DNA of 64,000 bases, from NCBI RefSeq assembly GCF_028737315.1, contig NZ_JAQZAO010000006.1, positions 62,001 to 126,000 of the forward strand. The letters run 5' to 3'. The DNA is from Actinomycetospora lemnae (GTDB lineage Bacteria; Actinomycetota; Actinomycetes; Mycobacteriales; Pseudonocardiaceae). Positions within the stretch are counted from its first letter, which is position 1; every line of letters begins with the position of its first letter. Positions 48,807 through 56,576 of this stretch are shown piece by piece. Below the pieces are notes generated by a model, which was not told where the DNA came from, did not search any database, and saw only the letters and a list, made by a program, of their open reading frames with translations. The position numbers were made by a program, and so were the translations under genes.

Positions 48807-50039
48807 GTGGCGAAGATCAAGGTAGAGGGCACCGTCGTCGAGCTCGACGGTGACGAGATGACCCGGATCATCTGGCAGTTCATCAAGGACAAGCTGATCC
48901 ACCCGTACCTCGACATCGACCTCGAGTACTACGACCTGGGCATCGAGCACCGCGACGAGACCGACGACCAGGTCACGGTCGACGCGGCCAACGCGATCAA
49001 GAAGCACGGCGTCGGCGTCAAGTGCGCGACCATCACGCCGGACGAGGCGCGGGTCGAGGAGTTCGGGCTCAAGCGGATGTACCGCTCGCCCAACGGGACG
49101 ATCCGCAACATCCTCGGCGGCGTCATCTTCCGCGAGCCGATCGTCTGCCAGAACATCCCGCGCTACGTCCCGCACTGGACGAAGCCGATCGTCGTCGGCC
49201 GCCACGCCCACGGCGACCAGTACCTGGCCCAGGACTTCAAGGTCCCCGGCCCCGGCACGGTCACCATCAGCTACACGCCCGACGACAGTGCCGACGGTTC
49301 CGGGGCCGAGCCGATGGAGTTCCAGGTCGCGAAGTTCCCGGAGAACGGGGGCGTCGCGCTGGGCATGTACAACTTCCGGGACTCGATCGTCGACTTCGCC
49401 CGCGCCTCGCTGCGCTACGGGCTGGACCGCAACTACCCGGTCTACATGTCGACCAAGAACACCATCCTCAAGGCGTACGACGGCATGTTCCGCGACACCT
49501 TCGAGGAGATCTTCGAGTCGGAGTTCAAGGCCGACTTCGAGAAGGCGGGCCTGACCTACGAGCACCGCCTCATCGACGACATGGTCGCCGCCGCCCTGAA
49601 GTGGGAGGGCGGGTACGTCTGGGCCTGCAAGAACTACGACGGCGACGTGCAGTCCGACATCGTCGCGCAGGGCTTCGGCTCGCTCGGCCTCATGACCTCG
49701 GTGCTCATGACGCCCGACGGCACGGTCGAGGCCGAGGCGGCCCACGGCACCGTGACCCGGCACTTCCGCCAGCACCAGCAGGGCAAGGAGACGTCGACCA
49801 ACCCGGTCGCGTCGATCTTCGCCTGGAGCCGTGGCCTGTCCCAGCGGGGCAAGCTCGACGGCAACGACGCCCTCGTCGACTTCGCGCAGAAGATGGAGGA
49901 CGTCTGCGTGAACACGATCGAGAGCGGCAAGATGACCAAGGACCTGGCGCTGCTCATCGGCAAGGACGCCGACTACCTCAACACCCAGGACTTCCTGGAC
50001 GCGATCGACGAGGGCCTGCAGAAGGCCGTCGCGAGCTAG
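48807..50039 (+). CDS. icd: NADP-dependent isocitrate dehydrogenase (homodimeric type II)
   Basis: 410 residues. TCA-cycle oxidative decarboxylation of isocitrate to 2-oxoglutarate. Motifs: [22 protein letters not shown] at the N-terminus, [30 protein letters not shown] (substrate Ser/Asn/Arg), [29 protein letters not shown] (metal Asp) and [24 protein letters not shown] (NADP-specific). Matches the eukaryote-like dimeric class (M. tuberculosis Icd1). GTG 48807 has AGGAGGAGG 11 nt upstream. Monocistronic, ending at a strong hairpin. Confidence 0.97.
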   Translation: MAKIKVEGTVVELDGDEMTRIIWQFIKDKLIHPYLDIDLEYYDLGIEHRDETDDQVTVDAANAIKKHGVGVKCATITPDEARVEEFGLKRMYRSPNGTIRNILGGVIFREPIVCQNIPRYVPHWTKPIVVGRHAHGDQYLAQDFKVPGPGTVTISYTPDDSADGSGAEPMEFQVAKFPENGGVALGMYNFRDSIVDFARASLRYGLDRNYPVYMSTKNTILKAYDGMFRDTFEEIFESEFKADFEKAGLTYEHRLIDDMVAAALKWEGGYVWACKNYDGDVQSDIVAQGFGSLGLMTSVLMTPDGTVEAEAAHGTVTRHFRQHQQGKETSTNPVASIFAWSRGLSQRGKLDGNDALVDFAQKMEDVCVNTIESGKMTKDLALLIGKDADYLNTQDFLDAIDEGLQKAVAS

Positions 50040-50058
50040 CCGCGAGCCGGCACGCTCC

Positions 50059-50093
50059 TCGGGCCCCTTCCCGCACGTCGGGGAGGGGCCCGA
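50059..50093 (+). terminator. Hairpin terminator of icd
   Basis: TCGGGCCCCTTCCC (50059-50072) pairs with GGGGAGGGGCCCGA (50080-50093), a 14-bp stem with one G-U pair, 19 nt after the icd stop. No strong U-tract, common in high-GC actinobacteria. Confidence 0.8.
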
Positions 50094-50247
50094 CGCGTGT
50101 CCGGGCGCACACGGTGACGGGGACGGCCACGGACGGGTACGGCGCGGGGCGGTTGGGCATCCCGCCGCCGACCACGCCCCCACGTCCGCCACCGCGCGGC
50201 GTGACCTCGAGCCCCGGAGGGCCTCGATCGCTGAGAGACTCACGTCC

Positions 50248-51636
50248 ATGGACGAGGCGCCCGCGTCCCGGGACATCGAGCGAGGGCACTCGCCCTCGCG
50301 CGGTCACGTCATCGGTGAGGGCCTCGCCTGGACCGCCCGGTGGAGCCTGCGGTTCCTGCTGGTGGCGGCCGCGCTGACGCTGCTCGGCCTGCTGTCCGTC
50401 TGGCTCTGGGCGATCGTCTTCCCGGTGTTCCTCGGGCTCGTCATCGCGACCGTGCTGGAGCCGCCGGTGACGCGCCTGCGCCGCCGCGGCGTGCCGGCCG
50501 CGCTGGCCACCGCGCTGGTGCTCGTGCTGGGGCTCGGCGTCCTCGGGGGGATCGTCGCGCTCATCGCCCCGGCCGTCGCGGGGCAGGCGCCGGCGATCGT
50601 CCAGGGCGCGATCCAGGGCATCCAGCAGATCCAGAACTGGTTGCAGGGCCCGCCGTTCAACCTGGGCGCGAGCCAGATCGGCGGCTACGTCCAGATGGCG
50701 ACCGAGCGCCTGCAGCAGAGCGCGGGCCAGATCGCCACCGGCGTCCTCACCGGCGTCACCACCGTCGCCAACGGCGTCGTCAACGCGGTGCTCGCGCTCG
50801 TCCTCGCGTTCCTGTTCGTCAAGGACGGCCCGAAGTTCCTGCCCTGGCTGCAGCGTGTCGCCGGCCCGACGTCGGGCGGGCACCTCGCCGAGGTCGGCCG
50901 CCGCAGCTGGCGCAGCCTCGGCGGGTTCATCCGCAGCCAGGCGATCATCGGCTTCGTCGACGCGGTGTTCATCGGCATCGGGCTGGTGATCTTCGGGGTG
51001 CCGCTGGCGCTGCCGCTCGCCGTGCTGACGTTCTTCGGCGCGTTCATCCCGATCGTCGGCGCGCTCGTGGCCGGCGCCCTGTCGGTGCTCATCGCGCTCG
51101 TCGTGCAGGGCCTCGGCACCGCGATCGGGGTGCTGATCCTCATCCTCGCCGTGCAGCAGATCGAGGGGAACCTGCTCCAGCCGCTCGTGCAGGGCCGCGG
51201 CCTGGGGCTCAACGCGGCGCTGGTGATCCTCGCCGTGACCGCCGGCTCGAGCCTCGCCGGCATCGCCGGGGCGTTCCTCGCGGTGCCCGTCGCGGCGGTG
51301 ATCGCCGAGATCCTGCGCTACATCGGCCAGCAGATCGACGTCCGGACCGGGGAGCGGGCGGCGTCCCCCGACGAGGCCGCGGCGTCGGAGACCCCGGAGC
51401 CCGACGAGGAGCCGACGGGCGTGCGGCCGGTCGAGGAGGCGCTCGGCACCCAGGACGGGAGACCGGAGGGCGCCTCGCCGGACACCCCGCTCGACACCCG
51501 GGCCGACACCCCGCCCGACACCCCGCCCGACACCCCGCCCGACACCCCGCCCGACAGCCAGGCCGACCCCGGCGTGCCGTCGCGGGACGGCGCGCCGGAG
51601 GGCCGGGGCGGGTCGGGGTCGTCGTTGCGGTCCTGA
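50248..51636 (+). CDS. AI-2E family (TqsA/PerM-like) transporter
   Basis: 462 residues. Seven to eight TM helices of the AI-2 exporter superfamily: WLWAIVFPVFLGLVIATVLEPPV, a periplasmic helical part (GAIQGIQQIQNWLQGP), VLALVLAFLFVKDG, FIRSQAIIGFVDAVFIGIGL, FFGAFIPIVGALVAGALSVL and LVQGRGLGLNAALVILAV. Members export small molecules or ions; the substrate is unknown. The cytosolic tail is acidic and ends in Pro-Pro-Asp-Thr repeats (12-bp units, about 51505-51555). ATG 50248. Convergent with the DUF3159 gene. Confidence 0.92.
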   Translation: MDEAPASRDIERGHSPSRGHVIGEGLAWTARWSLRFLLVAAALTLLGLLSVWLWAIVFPVFLGLVIATVLEPPVTRLRRRGVPAALATALVLVLGLGVLGGIVALIAPAVAGQAPAIVQGAIQGIQQIQNWLQGPPFNLGASQIGGYVQMATERLQQSAGQIATGVLTGVTTVANGVVNAVLALVLAFLFVKDGPKFLPWLQRVAGPTSGGHLAEVGRRSWRSLGGFIRSQAIIGFVDAVFIGIGLVIFGVPLALPLAVLTFFGAFIPIVGALVAGALSVLIALVVQGLGTAIGVLILILAVQQIEGNLLQPLVQGRGLGLNAALVILAVTAGSSLAGIAGAFLAVPVAAVIAEILRYIGQQIDVRTGERAASPDEAAASETPEPDEEPTGVRPVEEALGTQDGRPEGASPDTPLDTRADTPPDTPPDTPPDTPPDSQADPGVPSRDGAPEGRGGSGSSLRS

Positions 51637-51642
51637 CCCGGC

Positions 51643-52359
51643 TCAGGGCTCAGCTGGTGACCCGGCTCGTGACCCGCTCGTGACCAGGCGCTGCGTGCTG
51701 CGCCGGAAGGCCCAGACGGTGATGACCAGGGCGACGACGGACAGCGGCGTGCCCATGACGATGCGGGCGACGCCGAGGGCCCCGGTGGCCTCGGCGACGT
51801 AGAGCCACTGCTGCACGGCGAAGCGGGCGCCGAACACGAGGGCCGTCGCGACGGTGGCGACGTCGTGGGCGCGCAGGACGGCACGGTCGGCGCGCCAGTC
51901 GTGCGCCCCGCCGTGCAGGGCGTTCCACACGAGCCCCGTCACCGGGCGGCGGGCGATCACCGTGGCCAGCGTGGCGACGAACCCGGCCAGCGAGATCCAG
52001 ATGCCGATCGCGAAGAAGTCGCGCGCCGACCCCGTCCAGGCCACGAGGCCCGCCGCGACGGCGACGCCGACGAGGCTGCCGAGCGCGGACGCGACGCGCT
52101 CGCCCCGCAGCAGCCGGAACACGGTCAGCCCCAGGCCGGCGGCGAGCGAGACGGCGATCGTGACGCCCAGCGGGAGGAACGCGTTCGCCGTGACGAACAC
52201 GATCACCGGGACCGCCGAGGAGACGAACCCCAGAGGTCCGCCCACCTGCTCGAGGACGGTCGGCGTCCTCCGGGTCGGCGTCGGGGGGACGGTCACCGGA
52301 GCGGTCGGGGGGTCCTCCTCGGACGGGGCGTGGGGGTGGCGGTGCTCGGTCATGGTCAT
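51643..52359 (-). CDS. DUF3159 membrane protein
   Basis: 238 residues. Polar His/Pro-rich N-terminus (1-45), then six hydrophobic segments: GFVSSAVPVIVFVTANAFLP, LGVTIAVSLAAGLGLTVFRL, LGSLVGVAVAAGLVAWT, FFAIGIWISLAGFVATLATV, VATVATALVFGARFAVQQWL and PLSVVALVITVWAFR. The order and the RRPVTGLVWNALHG...WRADR signature match DUF3159, an actinobacterial family without known function. ATG 52359 has GGAGG 5 nt upstream. The stop is 6 nt from that of the convergent AI-2E transporter gene. Confidence 0.88.
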   Translation of the reverse strand: MTMTEHRHPHAPSEEDPPTAPVTVPPTPTRRTPTVLEQVGGPLGFVSSAVPVIVFVTANAFLPLGVTIAVSLAAGLGLTVFRLLRGERVASALGSLVGVAVAAGLVAWTGSARDFFAIGIWISLAGFVATLATVIARRPVTGLVWNALHGGAHDWRADRAVLRAHDVATVATALVFGARFAVQQWLYVAEATGALGVARIVMGTPLSVVALVITVWAFRRSTQRLVTSGSRAGSPAEP

Positions 52360-52581
52360 CCCGTCCTCCGGGCGGCAGGCGTGGCCGGCGTGGCCGGCGT
52401 GCTGGAGGACAGGGAACTCCGTGCCGCAGCGGCACACTCAACGTCGCGTCGCTGTGACCCGCCTCTCCGACGAGCGATGCGGCGTCGCTCCCACCGATCG
52501 TCAGGACGGCCACGTCCTCGCGAGACGACACGCCGCGGCGCCCGCCCCGCGAGCGAGGTCGGGCGCCGACGACCGGCGGGA

Positions 52582-53007
52582 TCACCGCCCGAGCAGGACC
52601 GCGCGCGGGTTGCGGAGCAGGGCGACGGTCTCGTGGCGGCGCACCCAGGAGACGACCGCGACGAGCACGAGCACGACCGCCGGGACGAGGATCATCGTGC
52701 CGCCCAGCGTGGACGCCGTGATGATCACGGCGCCGGTCATCAGCGCGACGCACCCGGCGGCGGCGAGGCCGGCGAGCCGGGGGACGAGCAGCCCGACGGC
52801 CGCGGCGAGCTCGACGACGCCGATCGCCACGGTGCCCGCGGTGCCGATCCCCATCATCGCGAAGCCGGCGACGACCATCGGCTCGAGCGAGATCTTGCCG
52901 GCAGCGGAGAACAGGTAGACGGCGGCCAGCAGGACCTGGAGCACGCCGAGGGCCCAGCGGACGGCGCGGGGACGCGTGGTGGCGGTGGTGACGGTGGCGG
53001 TGCTCAT
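52582..53007 (-). CDS. DoxX family membrane protein
   Basis: 141 residues, four TM helices. Opens with RWALGVLQVLLAAVYLFSAAGKI, the DoxX-like signature, then MMGIGTAGTVAIGVVELAAAVGLLVP and two further helices. DoxX-like proteins take part in redox or thiosulfate-linked membrane complexes; the role here is unknown. ATG 53007 has GAGGAG upstream and a palindrome CTCAACC-N4-GGTTGAG (53025-53042) at its promoter, so it is likely repressed by an ArsR/MarR-type factor encoded elsewhere. The 222-nt gap after it (52360-52581) shows nothing coding. Confidence 0.87.
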   Translation of the reverse strand: MSTATVTTATTRPRAVRWALGVLQVLLAAVYLFSAAGKISLEPMVVAGFAMMGIGTAGTVAIGVVELAAAVGLLVPRLAGLAAAGCVALMTGAVIITASTLGGTMILVPAVVLVLVAVVSWVRRHETVALLRNPRAVLLGR

Positions 53008-53024
53008 CGTGGACTCCTCAGCTG

Positions 53025-53042
53025 CTCAACCCCTTGGTTGAG
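53025..53042. promoter_or_regulatory. Palindromic operator at the DoxX promoter
   Basis: CTCAACC-CCTT-GGTTGAG, perfect 7-bp arms, located 18-35 nt upstream of the DoxX start. A second small palindrome GGACT-N4-AGTCC lies at 53054-53067. The cognate regulator is not obvious in the window. Confidence 0.6.
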
Positions 53043-53076
53043 TATGAAATCAGGACTGAAGAGTCCGGTCAAGGGG

Positions 53077-53559
53077 TCAGACGAGATCGAGCTCGTACGA
53101 CTGGCCCCGGACCTCACCCCCGAACTCGGTGTGGCTCGCCTCGCCGGGGAGGACGAACCCGGCCTCGAGGTAGAGGTGGCGGGCGGCCGCGAGGGGCTCG
53201 TTGGTCCACAGCACGAGGCGGGCGGCGCCGGTGTCGCGCGCGAAGTCGACGCACCGCGTCACGAGCCGGCGCCCGACGCCGTGTCCGCGCGCGACGGGGT
53301 CGACGAGCAGCAGGCGCAGGCGCGCCGTCTCCTCGTCCTCGCGCACGCACAGCACGCTGCCGACGCGCACGCCGTCGAGCTCGGCGATCCACCCGGCGTC
53401 GCGGCCCGGCACGGCGTCGGTGGCGAAGCGGGCGACGATCGGCGCCGTCACCGCGTCGATCGCCCACCCGTACTCGGCGGCGTAGAGCTCGCCGTGGGCC
53501 TGGAGCACCCAGCCCAGGTCCCCGGGGCGGCCCAGGTCCCGGATCGTCACCTCACCCAT
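53077..53559 (-). CDS. GNAT family N-acetyltransferase
   Basis: 160 residues. GNAT fold with acetyl-CoA motif A in LRLLLVDPVARGHGVGRRLVTRCV (R/Q-x-x-G-x-G/A reads RGHGVG) and the C-terminal LVLWTNEPLAAARHLYLEAGF. Similar to the acetyltransferase part of MarR-GNAT proteins; acceptor unknown. ATG 53559 has GGAGG 5 nt upstream (an in-frame GTG at 53562 precedes it). It is divergent from a TetR gene across a perfect operator, so it is very probably the TetR target. Confidence 0.9.
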   Translation of the reverse strand: MGEVTIRDLGRPGDLGWVLQAHGELYAAEYGWAIDAVTAPIVARFATDAVPGRDAGWIAELDGVRVGSVLCVREDEETARLRLLLVDPVARGHGVGRRLVTRCVDFARDTGAARLVLWTNEPLAAARHLYLEAGFVLPGEASHTEFGGEVRGQSYELDLV

Positions 53560-53570
53560 CACGACCTCCT

Positions 53571-53592
53571 CACTGAAACGACTGTTTCAGTG
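53571..53592. promoter_or_regulatory. TetR operator, perfect palindrome
   Basis: CACTGAAAC-N4-GTTTCAGTG, perfect 9-bp arms with centre GACT, placed between the divergent GNAT and TetR genes. Typical of an autoregulating TetR repressor. Confidence 0.8.
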
Positions 53593-53607
53593 AAGCACAC
53601 TGCAGGG

Positions 53608-54147
53608 GTGACCGGGAACGGGTCGGCGCGGCAGCAGGAGCTGCTCGAGGCCGCGTACGCGTGGGTGCTCGAGCACGGCTGGGCGGGGATGAGCCTGCGC
53701 CCGCTGGCGGAGGCCATCGGGTCGAGCCCCCGCGTGCTGCTGTTCCTCTTCGGCAGCAAGGACGGGCTGGTGCGCGCCCTGCTCGCGCGCTCGCGCACCG
53801 ACCAGCTCGCCGTCGTCGACGCCGTCGGCGAGGGCGGGGAGCTCGCCGAGGTCGCGGCCCGGGTGTGGGCGTGGCTCGCCGCGCCGGAGCACCGCGCCCT
53901 GCTGCGGCTCTGGCTCGAGGCCTACACGCACTCGGTCAACGACGCCGGCGACGGCCCGTGGGCGGGGTTCGCCGCGCGGACCGTCGCCGACTGGGACGCC
54001 CTCCTCGCCGAGCACCAGGCCGTCGACGACCCGGCCGAGCGCGCCCTGCTGCTCGCCGTGCTGCGCGGGGCCCTGCTCGACCTGCTCGCCACCGGCGACG
54101 CCGCCCGGCTCGACGCCGCCGTCGCCGCCCACCTCGCGACGCTCTGA
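53608..54147 (+). CDS. TetR/AcrR family transcriptional regulator
   Basis: 179 residues. N-terminal HTH: RQQELLEAAYAWVLEHGWAGMSLRPLAEAIGSSPRVLLFLFGSKDGLVRALL, with the atypical recognition helix SSPRVLLFLFGSKDG of this subgroup. All-helical ligand-binding domain follows. GTG 53608 gives the family N-terminus; GTG 53590 in the same frame would start inside the operator. Regulates itself and the divergent acetyltransferase by inference from the shared palindrome. Confidence 0.9.
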   Translation: MTGNGSARQQELLEAAYAWVLEHGWAGMSLRPLAEAIGSSPRVLLFLFGSKDGLVRALLARSRTDQLAVVDAVGEGGELAEVAARVWAWLAAPEHRALLRLWLEAYTHSVNDAGDGPWAGFAARTVADWDALLAEHQAVDDPAERALLLAVLRGALLDLLATGDAARLDAAVAAHLATL

Positions 54148-54166
54148 GCTCCTCCGCCGCCGTGTT

Positions 54167-54211
54167 CCAGCCTGGCGTCCACGCTGACGCTCAACGGCAG
54201 GAAAGCCCCCA
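54167..54211. repeat. Dispersed 45-bp repeat, intergenic copy
   Basis: A 45-bp stretch that matches 58705-58749 in inverted orientation at 40 of 45 positions. Shared blocks include TGGGGGCTTTCCTG and CAGCGTGGACGCCAGGCTGG (minus strand here). It lies between the TetR gene and the GDPD gene. A perfect palindrome CGATCACC-GG-GGTGATCG (54212-54229) abuts it, containing the GDPD stop codon. Confidence 0.8.
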
Positions 54212-54214
54212 CGA

Positions 54215-55246
54215 TCACCGGGGTGATCGCGCGGGATGGGCGTGGGGGAGAGGCAGTCCCCGGGCCGCGAGGACGGCGCGCAGCCGGTCGGGCCGGTCGG
54301 TGATGACGCCGTCCACGCCCGCGTCGAGCACCGCGCCCATCGTCGCCTCGTCGTCGACCGTCCAGACGATCACCGGCAGCCCCGCGGCGTGGGCCTCGTC
54401 GACGAGCGCGCGGGTGGTGAACGGCCGGTAGCCGGGGTCGGTGACCGTGGCGTCCTGCGGCTCCCCGTGCAGCGGCGACAGGGCGGCGACCCCGAGCGAC
54501 GCCGCCGCCCGCACCACGCTGCCGCCGAACGCGTCGACGTCGAGCCCGCCCAGCCACGGCGAGGCACCCGGGGCCCCGACCTCGAGGAAGTCGGGCTCGG
54601 TGAGCGCGACGGTCGGCAGCTCCGGCGCCGCCGCGCGGGCGAGGCGCAGCGCGCCCCAGTCGAAGCTCTGGATCGTGGTCCGGCCGGCGATACCCGCGGC
54701 GCGGACCTCGTCGACGACGCGGCGGACGAACACCTCCCGCGGCGCTGTCTCCGCGGGCGCCGCCGCCTCGACCTTCGTCTCGACGTTGAACCGCACGTCG
54801 TCCGCGCCGTGGCGGCTCACGAGGTCGGCGACCTCGGCCAGCGTCGGCATCCGCGCGCCCGGCGCGAGCTGCTGCTCGGGCTGCCCCTCGCGACGCTGCG
54901 ACCCGCAGTCGAGCGTCCGGACCTGCGCGAACGTCAGGTCCCTGACGTACCGGCCGACGTAGGGGAACAGCGGGTCGCCGGGCGTCGCGGGTGCGGTGTC
55001 CCGGCAGCGGCGCGGGTCGGTGCGGCGGTCGTGGGTGATGACGTCGCGGCCGTCGGCGGTGATCTGCACGTCCATCTCGAGCGTGCTCACGCCCAGCTCC
55101 AGCGCGCGGGCGAAGGCCGGCAGCGTGCTCTCGACGGTGAGGCCGAGCCCGCCGCGGTGGGCCTGGACGTCGATCACCCGGGGCGGCGCCGGCGCGGGCA
55201 CGCACGCGGTGACGAGCAGCAGGAGCAGGACCGCGAGGCGCACCAC
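54215..55246 (-). CDS. Lipoprotein glycerophosphodiester phosphodiesterase
   Basis: 343 residues. Signal peptide with lipobox LLLLLVTAC (Cys near residue 15), so an extracytoplasmic lipoprotein. GDPD TIM barrel: VQAHRGGLGLTVESTLPAF (catalytic His-Arg and Glu), LEMDVQITADGRDVITHD (Glu/Asp metal ligands and second His), FNVETKVE, TIQSFDWGAL and GLPVIVWTVDDEATMGAVLDAGVDGVITDRPD. Hydrolyses glycerophosphodiesters to glycerol-3-phosphate and an alcohol. GTG 55246. Its stop codon sits in the palindrome next to the 45-bp repeat. Confidence 0.93.
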   Translation of the reverse strand: MVRLAVLLLLLVTACVPAPAPPRVIDVQAHRGGLGLTVESTLPAFARALELGVSTLEMDVQITADGRDVITHDRRTDPRRCRDTAPATPGDPLFPYVGRYVRDLTFAQVRTLDCGSQRREGQPEQQLAPGARMPTLAEVADLVSRHGADDVRFNVETKVEAAAPAETAPREVFVRRVVDEVRAAGIAGRTTIQSFDWGALRLARAAAPELPTVALTEPDFLEVGAPGASPWLGGLDVDAFGGSVVRAAASLGVAALSPLHGEPQDATVTDPGYRPFTTRALVDEAHAAGLPVIVWTVDDEATMGAVLDAGVDGVITDRPDRLRAVLAARGLPLPHAHPARSPR

Positions 55247-55283
55247 GTCACCGTGGTGCCCCGGGGCGAACGCGGGGTGAACC

Positions 55284-56453
55284 TCAGGCGGCGAGCCCGA
55301 CCAGCGCGGCCAGGATCGTCGCGAGCCCGAGCACGAGGAACGCCGCGGGGAAGCCGCCGACGGCCGTCGCGACGGCCGCCCCGCCCGCCGGGGCGAGCGC
55401 GACCGCGAGCGTCACGGGGGCGGAGAAGACGCCGTTGACCCGGCCGAACGCGCGGGTGCCCCAGCGGTCGGCGACGGTCGAGGCCTGCAGCAGCGTGTGC
55501 AGCCCGCGTCCCGCGCCCGCGACGACCGCGAGCGCGACGAGCAGCACCGTCGGCCCGGGCACGAGCGCCAGCGCGACGACCCCGGTGCTGCCCAGGAGCA
55601 GGACGCCGGCGACGCGCGTGCGCGGGGTCGAGTGCCGGACCAGCGGGACGAAGGCGAGCCGGCCCGTCACCTGCCCGACGCCGGTGAGCCCGAGCGCGAG
55701 CGCGGCCGTGCCCAGGTCCAGACCGCGCCCGACGAGCAGCGGGACGAGGTTGATGGTCGTGGCGTAGAGGCCGAACGCGCCGACCGTCATCACCGTCGCG
55801 ACGACGGCGAAGCGGGGGCTGCGCAGGACGGCGCGGGCGTGGTCGGCGTCGCTCGTCCCGTCGCCCGCCGCGCCGGGACGCTCGTGCGCCCGCCACGGCG
55901 GGGTGAGGAAGGCGGCGTGCAGGGGGACGGTGACGACGGCGAGCACCACGGCGAGCACGAGGAAGACACCGCGCCAGCCCAGCGGGCCGAGCAGGGCGGC
56001 GGTCAGGGGTGCGAAGACGGTGCTCGCGAAGCCGGCGACGAGGGTGACCGTCGTCAGCGCGCGCACCCGGTCGTCGCCGTACCAGCCGGTGAGCGCGGCG
56101 AAGGCCGGCGGGTAGAACGTCGCGGCCTGGGCGAGGCCCGCGAGGGCCCAGGCGGCGTAGAACAGCGGCAGGGTCGGCGCCGTGGCGATGGCCACGGTCG
56201 CGAGGACGCCGACGACCGAGCCGGTGGTCATCACCACGCGCGGGCCGTGGCGGTCGATCAGCCGGCCGACGACGATGCCGGCGCCGGCCGAGACCAGCGC
56301 GCCGACCGAGAACGCGCCCGTGGCCGCCGCGACCGACCAGCCGGTGTCCGCGCTGATCGCCCCGACGAGCACCGGGAACGCGTAGTAGAGGACGCCCCAG
56401 CTCACGATCTCGGTGACGCACAGCGCGGCCAGCGCGCGGCTCCGGGGCTCCAC
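55284..56453 (-). CDS. MFS transporter (12-TM, monocarboxylate-porter/OFA-like)
   Basis: 389 residues. TM1 ALAALCVTEIVSWGVLYYAFPVLVGAI, motif A between TM2 and TM3 GRLIDRHGPRVVMTTG, TM4-5 LAGLAQAATFYPPAFAALTGWYG, and a clear second half (GFGLYATTINLVPLLVGRGLDLGTA). The pattern WGVLYYAFPVL...FYPPAFAALTGWYG is common in actinobacterial MFS permeases of unknown substrate. GTG 56453 has AGGGTGG upstream; GTG 56462 is the alternative. It is divergent from cofG, with only 123 nt between. Confidence 0.88.
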   Translation of the reverse strand: MEPRSRALAALCVTEIVSWGVLYYAFPVLVGAISADTGWSVAAATGAFSVGALVSAGAGIVVGRLIDRHGPRVVMTTGSVVGVLATVAIATAPTLPLFYAAWALAGLAQAATFYPPAFAALTGWYGDDRVRALTTVTLVAGFASTVFAPLTAALLGPLGWRGVFLVLAVVLAVVTVPLHAAFLTPPWRAHERPGAAGDGTSDADHARAVLRSPRFAVVATVMTVGAFGLYATTINLVPLLVGRGLDLGTAALALGLTGVGQVTGRLAFVPLVRHSTPRTRVAGVLLLGSTGVVALALVPGPTVLLVALAVVAGAGRGLHTLLQASTVADRWGTRAFGRVNGVFSAPVTLAVALAPAGGAAVATAVGGFPAAFLVLGLATILAALVGLAA

Positions 56454-56576
56454 GCCGCCCACCCTGGACCAGCCCGGACCGACGGGCCCGACGTGTCGCG
56501 ACGGCGACGGTGTGGCGGTCCCGACGACCGGTGCGAGCGATGCCGCATCGCGCGCACGGGCGCGTAGGTTCGGGAC

